Of a stretch of 47,735 nt of DNA, positions 41,955 to 47,735 are shown in pieces. The notes under the pieces are model-generated. The model had not been told where the DNA came from. It did not search any database and saw only the letters and a program-made list of their open reading frames with translations. How positions within the stretch are numbered: position 1 is the first letter of the stretch; every line of letters starts with the position of its first letter. A program made the translations under genes and the position numbers. Origin of the DNA: Actinobacteria bacterium UBA2286 (lineage in GTDB: Bacteria > Actinomycetota > Coriobacteriia > Anaerosomatales > Anaerosomataceae); assembly GCA_002345925.1 (NCBI GenBank), contig DDWM01000065.1:1-47735 (forward strand), read 5' to 3'.

Positions 41955-44900
41955 GAGAGCACCTGCTCGGTGCTGGCGAGAACTCGCTGGAGCTTCTGGC
42001 TGACGACTTTACTGACGCCGTCGGCCTGCATTGATACGCCGTAGAGCACATCTGCCATCTCCATCGTGCGGCGCTGGTGGCTGACCACGATGAATTGTGT
42101 GTGCTCGCGCATGCTGTCTGTGAACGCGATGAAGCGGCGCAGGTTCGTGTCGTCCAGTGCGGCTTCTACCTCGTCGAGGATGTAGAAGGGGCACGGACGG
42201 GTGCGGTACAGCGCGAAAAGCAGAGCAAGCGCTGTGAGCGACTTCTCGCCGCCTGAGAGCAGCGTCATCTTGGCGAGGCGCTTGCCGCGAGGTTGTGCGA
42301 CTACTTCAACGCCGGTGGTCTCGGGATTGTCCGGATCGGTCAGGCGTAGCGACGACTGGCCACCCGGGAATAGCAGCGAGAAGATCTCCTGGAAGTGGTG
42401 ATCGACATGTTCAAACGTCTCCAGGAACCGATCGCGCATCTTGCGGTCGATGGCAGAGACGACCTTCTGCAACGCTCCCCTGCTTGCAAGGAGATCATCG
42501 AGCTGCTTGCCGAGGAACTCACGTCGCGCATTGAGCTGGTCGTACTCCTCAACGGCGACCGGGTTCACCGGGCCGAGGTTTGCAATGCGCTTGCGTAGGC
42601 GATGCGCGGCTTCCACGGCGGTCTCGCGGTCTTCGACCGGCTCGGTCTGCAGCGCAGTCTCAAGCGGGATGCCCAGCTCTTCGACGATCCTCGAGGCAGC
42701 GGCTCGAACCTGAACCTCAAGCTGAGCCTTCTCGACACGGATGTCGGACATTGCCTCGTTGACGAGGTCAAGCTCTGCCTGAGCGGTTCGTACGCCTTCC
42801 TGGGCGTCGTGAATCGTCGTGCGCAGTGACTCTGAGTCGGCCTGTTCGAAACGGGCACGGTCACGCAGTCTGACGGCCCAATGCTCGGCGCGTTCAAGCA
42901 AGACGGTGTACAGGTCGTGGAGGGGCTGGAGGCGCTCACGCAAGACCTCAAGCGCGGCCTCTGTCTGACGCGACTGCTCAACAAGGATTCCGAGTTCATC
43001 GGCATCAGCGTTTACAGTCGCGTGTCGACGCTTGAGGTGAACCTCGCGCTCGGAAACCGCAGCGATCTCAACCTGACATGTTGAGAGGCGTGCGGATACG
43101 GCGGTCTCTTCTCGGAAGCGTGAGTCTCGCTCCTCGCGTCGCACCACAGCCTCTTCTTCGAGTTCTTCAAGGCGCTGGATTCCGGCCTGGATGGTGTCAG
43201 AGAGCTTGCGCTCCTGTGGGCGGTCCTTTGCTGTACGTTCTTCGATCTGCCGAATGCGTACATCGATCCGCGCGGCTTCGGCATCAAGACCTGTCACCGA
43301 TTGCTCAAGGCGGCCGACTTCTTCGCGAGCAGAGGAGACCTCTCCGCCGAGAGATGCGATGGTCTGCGTGAGTTCGAGCGCATCTTGCTGTGCGGCTCCA
43401 AGAGCATCGACAGCGGCCGCTACTGCGGCTTCAGCCTCGCCGAGCGATGCATCGACTGCCGAGAGGCGGTCACGCAGCTCCGTTAGACGGCGCTTTCTGC
43501 CGAGGACGTTCGCATCGCCTGCAGTCTGCGGTCCAACGCGCACCTTGCCCGTAGGCCAAACGATGTGACCGGCACGGGTCGCGAATCGGCATGCAGCACC
43601 AGGAGCCGCTGCAGCGCGCAGGGCGTCTTCCAGTGAGTCCACCACACGGATGTCGCCGAGGAGACCGCCGAGTGCATTCAGGATGCTTGCCTCGGCAGTG
43701 ACAAGATCGATGAGCGGTGTGCCGGGGCCAGCCGGGCACGGGATGGGCGCCGCGTCGAGCGGCATGAGCGAGTAATCACCGACGTCGTTCGCCTCAAGCA
43801 GCGATACGACGTTGCCGGCCGCACCGCGCGACTTCACGAGAACGCAGAAGACATCGCTGCCGAGTGCGTTTTCCAGCAGCGTCTCGTAATCCTCGGGCAC
43901 CGAAACGTGGTCGGTAACGGGACCCACCACATCAGGAAGCTCACGCTCTTTTGAGATGAGCCATGCGAGCGCCGGAGATGCGGCCTCAAATGCGCGGTCG
44001 ACCTCTTCGAGCGCACGTATCTCGGCACGGACCTCTGAGAGTTCATCACGACGAGCAGTCAGGTCGGTGTTGCGGCTTTCAAGAAGACGCACACGCTTGT
44101 CCACGTCGGACTCGGCAAGGGAAGCTTGCTTGCGTGCGTGATCGAGCTTCGCCTGCACCTGCGACACGTGGTCGCGACGTGACGCGAGCGTCTGGCCGAG
44201 GGCGGAGCGCTGCGTGCGCACAGCCTCGATCCGCTCGGCAAGCATCTCGGTCTCAAGGCCGAAGCCGGAAAGGGCCTGCTGAACGCCCGCGAGCTCGGTG
44301 CGAGCGTCGTCGGTCTCCTTGCGGAAACGACGCTGTCCGGCAAGCGATGCCGAGAGTGCCTCATCGGCTGCCATACGGTCCTTGCGGGCGGTTTCCGACT
44401 CGCGCCGGAGCTCCCCCAGCTGCGTGTAGAGCGCCTGGATGCGTGCCTCGGTGACGGCACGTTCTTCAGCGATCTGCTCGGCCTCGGTATCGCGCTGGCC
44501 GAGACGGGACTCGCTCTGGTGGATCTTCTGGCGCAGCTCAGAGAGGCGCTCGACGAGGTTCTTGCCCTTCTCCTCAAGCAGCAGCAATCCCGAGTTCACG
44601 CGTTCGAGAACAGATTGAAGCCGCCGACGCTGCTCGGAGAGGTCGCCGACGAACAGCCCCTTCTCTTCCAGAAGCGATTGGAACTTGGAGAGCTCGCGCT
44701 CTTTCTCGGTGAGGCGATAGCGCGAAAGCTCGACTTCCGCGTCTTGCTCGCGTTCGCGCTTCTCGACGCCGTCCCAGCCGCCCTGCAAGTCGCGCAGGTC
44801 GGTGACGGCAAGTGCGACTTCCAGATCGCGAAGCCTCGCCGCTGCATCACGGTACTCGGCAGCCTTCGTGGCCTGTCTCTGCAATGGGCGCAGTTGGCGG

Positions 44901-45496
44901 TCTATCTCGCCGAGGATGTCGCGAATGCGCTCTACATGGACGTCCATGGCGGTGAGCTTACGAAGCGCTCGCTCTTTTCGCTTTTTGTGCTTGAGGACAC
45001 CGGCAGCTTCTTCGATGAGCGCCCGGCGTTCTTCGGGCTTTGAGTTCAGGACTTCGTCCAGACGGCCCTGACTGATGATCGAGTGTGTGTCGCGCCCCAG
45101 GCCCGTGTCGTGCAACAGCTCTTGGATGTCCATGAGCCGGCAGGGCGACTGGTTGATGAGGTATTCACTCTCGCCGTTACGGAACATGCGGCGCGTGATG
45201 CTCACTTCGTTGAACTCGAGCGCCAGCTTGCCGTCGCTGTTGTCGAGCACAAGGTCTACCTCGGCGACACCTACGGCCTGCCTGGCTGAGGATCCCGCGA
45301 AGATGACGTCTTCCATCGCGTTACCGCGGAGTGATTTCGCGGATTGCTCGCCCAGAACCCACAGCACGGCGTCAGAGACGTTCGACTTGCCGGAGCCGTT
45401 AGGGCCGACGATGACCGTCACGCCGGGCTCTAGTGAGATCTTGCTGCGGTCTGCGAAGGATTTGAACCCCTTCAGCGTGAGGGACTTGAGGTACAA
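41951..45496 (-). CDS. smc: Chromosome segregation protein SMC
   Basis: A condensin ATPase of 1,181 residues. Walker A is GPNGSGKS (31-38); two long coiled coils flank a hinge domain at about 500-660; the C-terminal head has the signature LLSGGEKSLTALALL and Walker B with YILDEVEAALDDTNL. The start is TTG with GGAAGGG upstream; no ATG is near and the protein begins with the family sequence YLKSLTLKGFKSFA. The 91-base gap before it may hold a weak promoter (TGATAGCAT near 45568). Confidence 0.97.
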   Translation of the reverse strand: MYLKSLTLKGFKSFADRSKISLEPGVTVIVGPNGSGKSNVSDAVLWVLGEQSAKSLRGNAMEDVIFAGSSARQAVGVAEVDLVLDNSDGKLALEFNEVSITRRMFRNGESEYLINQSPCRLMDIQELLHDTGLGRDTHSIISQGRLDEVLNSKPEERRALIEEAAGVLKHKKRKERALRKLTAMDVHVERIRDILGEIDRQLRPLQRQATKAAEYRDAAARLRDLEVALAVTDLRDLQGGWDGVEKREREQDAEVELSRYRLTEKERELSKFQSLLEEKGLFVGDLSEQRRRLQSVLERVNSGLLLLEEKGKNLVERLSELRQKIHQSESRLGQRDTEAEQIAEERAVTEARIQALYTQLGELRRESETARKDRMAADEALSASLAGQRRFRKETDDARTELAGVQQALSGFGLETEMLAERIEAVRTQRSALGQTLASRRDHVSQVQAKLDHARKQASLAESDVDKRVRLLESRNTDLTARRDELSEVRAEIRALEEVDRAFEAASPALAWLISKERELPDVVGPVTDHVSVPEDYETLLENALGSDVFCVLVKSRGAAGNVVSLLEANDVGDYSLMPLDAAPIPCPAGPGTPLIDLVTAEASILNALGGLLGDIRVVDSLEDALRAAAAPGAACRFATRAGHIVWPTGKVRVGPQTAGDANVLGRKRRLTELRDRLSAVDASLGEAEAAVAAAVDALGAAQQDALELTQTIASLGGEVSSAREEVGRLEQSVTGLDAEAARIDVRIRQIEERTAKDRPQERKLSDTIQAGIQRLEELEEEAVVRREERDSRFREETAVSARLSTCQVEIAAVSEREVHLKRRHATVNADADELGILVEQSRQTEAALEVLRERLQPLHDLYTVLLERAEHWAVRLRDRARFEQADSESLRTTIHDAQEGVRTAQAELDLVNEAMSDIRVEKAQLEVQVRAAASRIVEELGIPLETALQTEPVEDRETAVEAAHRLRKRIANLGPVNPVAVEEYDQLNARREFLGKQLDDLLASRGALQKVVSAIDRKMRDRFLETFEHVDHHFQEIFSLLFPGGQSSLRLTDPDNPETTGVEVVAQPRGKRLAKMTLLSGGEKSLTALALLFALYRTRPCPFYILDEVEAALDDTNLRRFIAFTDSMREHTQFIVVSHQRRTMEMADVLYGVSMQADGVSKVVSQKLQRVLASTEQVLS

Positions 45497-45587
45497 CGGC
45501 TACCCTTCCGGACGTGTTCTCACGGGGTACGGCTGCTTGCCGGCGCCCCTCTCGCAACGCGAACCATGCTATCACAGCCAGGGCCGG

Positions 45588-46295
45588 TTACTCCGCGCCG
45601 GACCGCAGTCCAAACGCCTTGATCGCCGCCGAAGCCGCGGCCTTCTCGGCTTCCTTCTTCGATCGACCCGAGCCACTGCCGAGAAACTGCTCCCCCACGT
45701 GCACTTCTACCATGAATGTGCGGTTGTGCGGCTCGCCGACGGATCCTGTCACCCGGTAGCTCGGTAGTTTGCCGAGCGACCCCTGCGTGTACTCCTGCAA
45801 GATGGATTTTGGGTCCTCGGCCGGCGCACCGTAGAGACCGGCGTCCAGGACATCGGCTATCAGCCGCAGTGCGAGCGCGCGGGCCTGCTCCATCCCGCCG
45901 TCAAGGTAGACCGCTGCGATGAGCGACTCGACGATGTTCTCGGCGAGCGAGCGGCGCGACCTGCCACCGCTTGCATTCTCCCCTCGCCCGAGCAGAACCA
46001 ACTCGGCCAGGCCGAGAGACTCGGAGACGTTGGCAAGGTTCATCCCTGAGACTGCGGCGATCTTGCGCTTCGTGAGCTCGCCTTCGGGCGCGGTGGGATA
46101 CCGGTTGAAGAGCTCCTCGGCCACAACGAATCCCAGGATCGAATCGCCGAGGAACTCGAGGCGCTCGTAGCTCTGCTTGCGGTGTTCGGTCGCGTATGAC
46201 GGGTGTGTCAGCGCGCGGTCAAGCAGCGTCCTGTCGCTGAACACATAGCCGAGGATCTCCTCGGCACGTTCGAGTCTGTCAGCAGCCGGCGTCAT
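45588..46295 (-). CDS. rnc: Ribonuclease III
   Basis: RNase III cuts double-stranded RNA in rRNA maturation and mRNA control. From the ATG at 46295, in an ATGA overlap with fabF, the protein has 235 residues: the catalytic signature ERLEFLGDSILG (44-55), AENIVESLIAAVYLDGG and a C-terminal double-stranded RNA-binding domain (DPKSILQEYTQG to KKEAEKAAASAAIKA). A longer frame upstream lies in fabF and is not used. Confidence 0.97.
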   Translation of the reverse strand: MTPAADRLERAEEILGYVFSDRTLLDRALTHPSYATEHRKQSYERLEFLGDSILGFVVAEELFNRYPTAPEGELTKRKIAAVSGMNLANVSESLGLAELVLLGRGENASGGRSRRSLAENIVESLIAAVYLDGGMEQARALALRLIADVLDAGLYGAPAEDPKSILQEYTQGSLGKLPSYRVTGSVGEPHNRTFMVEVHVGEQFLGSGSGRSKKEAEKAAASAAIKAFGLRSGAE

Positions 46296-47524
46296 GAGTG
46301 GCGGGCGAAGATCAGGCACGCGTTGTGCCCACCGAAGCCGAATGAGTTGCTGAGCGCCGCGGGGACATCGGCTTTGCGTGCCACATTCGGCACGTAGTCG
46401 AGGTCGCACGCCGGATCGGGGTCGGTGTAGTTGATGGTCGGAGGCAAGATGCCGGTCTCGATCGCCATCACGCACGCGACGGCTTCAAGGGCTCCGGCTC
46501 CGCCGAGCAGGTGTCCGGTCATCGACTTCGTGCTCGATACCGGTGGCACATCCGCGCCAAAGACCGCCTTGATCGCGCCCGTCTCAGCTGCGTCGCCGAG
46601 AGGCGTGGAGGTTCCGTGAGCGTTGATGTAGCCGATCTCGCTCGGGGCGAGTCCGGACTGCGCGAGCGCAAGCTGCATCGCGCGGCGTCCGCCATTGCCG
46701 TCGGGCGCGGGCGCGGTCATGTGATACGCGTCTGCTGTTGCGCCGTAGCCGACCAGCTCTGCGTAGATGTGCGCGCCACGTGCAAGTGCCTGCTCGCGTT
46801 CTTCGAGGATGAGGATGCCGCCGCCCTCTCCCATGACGAAGCCATCTCGGCCGGCATCAAACGGGCGGGATGCGCCGACAGGATCATCGTTTCGAGTGGA
46901 CAGCGCGCGGGCCGCACAGAAGCCTGCGAGTCCAAGAGGCGTGACACCGCAATCGAAGCCGCCAGAAATCACGGCATCGGCGGAGCCGCGACGAATCGCC
47001 TCGAATGCTTCTCCCAGCGAGTGGTTACCGGTAGCGCATGCCGAGACAGGCGCGTAGTTGATGCCCTTGGCTCCGGAGCGAATCGATATGTGACCAGCCG
47101 CCAGGTCGACGATCATCATCGGTACGAGGAACGGACTGATGCGGCTTGGGCCCTTTTCGCGAAGAATGTCGTGCTGGTCCTCCATGGAGCCGAGACCACC
47201 GATTCCCGAGCCGACGATGACACCTACGCGCTCGGCGTTGCTGTCATCGATGACGAGTCCGGAGTCCGCAAGGGCCTCCTCGGCAGCTACCACAGCGAAC
47301 TGCTGGAACCTCGCCATTCTGCGCGCCTCTTTCGAGTCGAGCCATGGCGAAGGGTCCCAGTCGTCAAGCGTGGCGGCAAACCTGGTGTTGTAGGCGCTTG
47401 CATCGAATGCCGTCACCTCGTGAACGCCTGAGCGTCCGGCGATGAGGCCCTCCCATGTGCTTGTCGCATTCGGTCCGAGAGCGGAGACCGCGCCTATGCC
47501 GGTGACAACGACACGTCTGCTCAT
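46292..47524 (-). CDS. fabF: 3-oxoacyl-ACP synthase II
   Basis: FabF elongates fatty acids by condensing malonyl-ACP with acyl-ACP. The 410-residue protein has the catalytic triad C163 (SACATGNH), H303 (NAHGTSTPLGD) and H338 (KSMTGHLLGGAG), with GFGGHNACLIF at the end. The ATG at 47524 has AGGAGG seven bases upstream and overlaps the stop of the preceding gene as ATGA. The upstream extension of the frame is a shadow of that gene. No acpP lies between fabF and rnc here. Confidence 0.97.
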   Translation of the reverse strand: MSRRVVVTGIGAVSALGPNATSTWEGLIAGRSGVHEVTAFDASAYNTRFAATLDDWDPSPWLDSKEARRMARFQQFAVVAAEEALADSGLVIDDSNAERVGVIVGSGIGGLGSMEDQHDILREKGPSRISPFLVPMMIVDLAAGHISIRSGAKGINYAPVSACATGNHSLGEAFEAIRRGSADAVISGGFDCGVTPLGLAGFCAARALSTRNDDPVGASRPFDAGRDGFVMGEGGGILILEEREQALARGAHIYAELVGYGATADAYHMTAPAPDGNGGRRAMQLALAQSGLAPSEIGYINAHGTSTPLGDAAETGAIKAVFGADVPPVSSTKSMTGHLLGGAGALEAVACVMAIETGILPPTINYTDPDPACDLDYVPNVARKADVPAALSNSFGFGGHNACLIFARHS

Positions 47525-47735
47525 GCGGTTCCTCCTAGAGTCGCGGCGTTGTACTCGGCCACAAGGCGCTCCATGAGCAAGCGGACCGTGGGTACGTCGT
47601 GGACGCGCGCTGCGGCCGAACCGGCGAAAACGAGCCCGCCGGTGACGTCGCCCTGCTGCGCGCGCACGAGCTTGTCGATGATGCAGTATTCCTTGCCGCA
47701 GTCCTTTAGACACGCGACGCAACGATCGATCACCG
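47521..47735 (-). CDS. Nitronate monooxygenase / FabK-like enoyl reductase, C-terminal end only
   Basis: The last 71 codons of a gene that begins beyond the right edge. Its Cys cluster (C-x2-C-x3-C-x4-C in CVACLKDCGKEYC), followed by IDKLVRAQQGD and GLVFAGSAAARV, matches from memory the C-terminus of the FMN-dependent 2-nitropropane dioxygenase/FabK family. Beside fabF a fatty-acid role (enoyl-ACP reductase) is more likely than nitronate oxidation; that is inference. It overlaps fabF by four bases (ATGA). Confidence 0.7.
   Translation of the reverse strand, partial: VIDRCVACLKDCGKEYCIIDKLVRAQQGDVTGGLVFAGSAAARVHDVPTVRLLMERLVAEYNAATLGGTA

Noticed and set aside
1..47735. CRISPR arrays, tRNA genes, insertion sequences and prophage
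   Set aside because: I looked for regularly spaced repeats, tRNA-like cloverleaf sequence, transposase motifs and terminal inverted repeats and saw none.

Overview
The window reads as part of the chromosome of a high-GC, deep-branching actinobacterium. The best guess is a member of the Coriobacteriia or a relative; this rests on gene order and protein character, not on a database search. Every supported gene lies on the minus strand, so transcription runs from the right edge (47735) to the left edge (1). The gene order rnc-smc-ftsY-ffh / rpsP-khpA-rimM-trmD / rplS-rnhB-yraN-comM-dprA-xerC-whiG / rpsB-tsf / pyrH-frr / dxr-rseP-ispG-proS / rimP-nusA-ylxR-infB-rbfA-nrnA-truB-ribF / rpsO-pnp is the classic actinobacterial order. 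TrmFO, UppS between frr and cdsA, and a FabK-like reductase next to fabF give it a Firmicutes-like flavour that suits an early-branching actinobacterial class.

Layout in the direction of transcription: (1) 47735-41040, the end of a nitronate monooxygenase/FabK-like gene, then fabF, rnc, smc and ftsY; (2) 41037-39108, a signal peptidase I and ffh; (3) 38997-36435, the unit rpsP-khpA-rimM-trmD-lepB behind a good sigma-70-type promoter; (4) 36346-28608, rplS with its own promoter, then rnhB, yraN, comM, dprA, trmFO, xerC, a WhiG/FliA-family sigma factor and a response regulator with a zinc-ribbon tail; (5) 28418-26640, rpsB-tsf; (6) 26532-20074, pyrH-frr-uppS-cdsA-dxr-rseP-ispG, joining UMP synthesis, ribosome recycling and isoprenoid/phospholipid precursor synthesis; (7) 19994-17805, an orphan Rossmann-fold protein and proS; (8) 17653-10096, the rimP-nusA-ylxR-infB-rbfA-nrnA-truB-ribF operon; (9) 9955-4104, rpsO-pnp-M16 peptidase-dapB-lysC; (10) 3845-1, the first 1,281 codons of a very large secreted surface protein with an SdrD-B-like domain, DUF11 domains and Ig-like domains, running off the left edge.

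Many junctions are ATGA or GTGA overlaps or 1-5 base gaps, which points to tight translational coupling. Breaks between units carry GC-rich inverted repeats, mostly without a U-tract, and promoters of an extended -10 type (TGnTAnnnT). Several ribosomal and transcription genes (rpsO, pnp, rimP-nusA, pyrH, rplS, rpsP) have structured leaders that could serve feedback control.

No CRISPR array, tRNA, rRNA, insertion sequence or phage gene was seen. Novelty is confined to details: a winged-helix-like insertion inside the RseP-type protease, a Cys3His tail on NusA, the orphan Rossmann protein, the receiver-zinc-ribbon protein beside the sigma factor, and the surface protein with a long segment nested inside a DUF11 domain. 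No gap without a gene exceeds 300 bases; the longest is 3846-4103.
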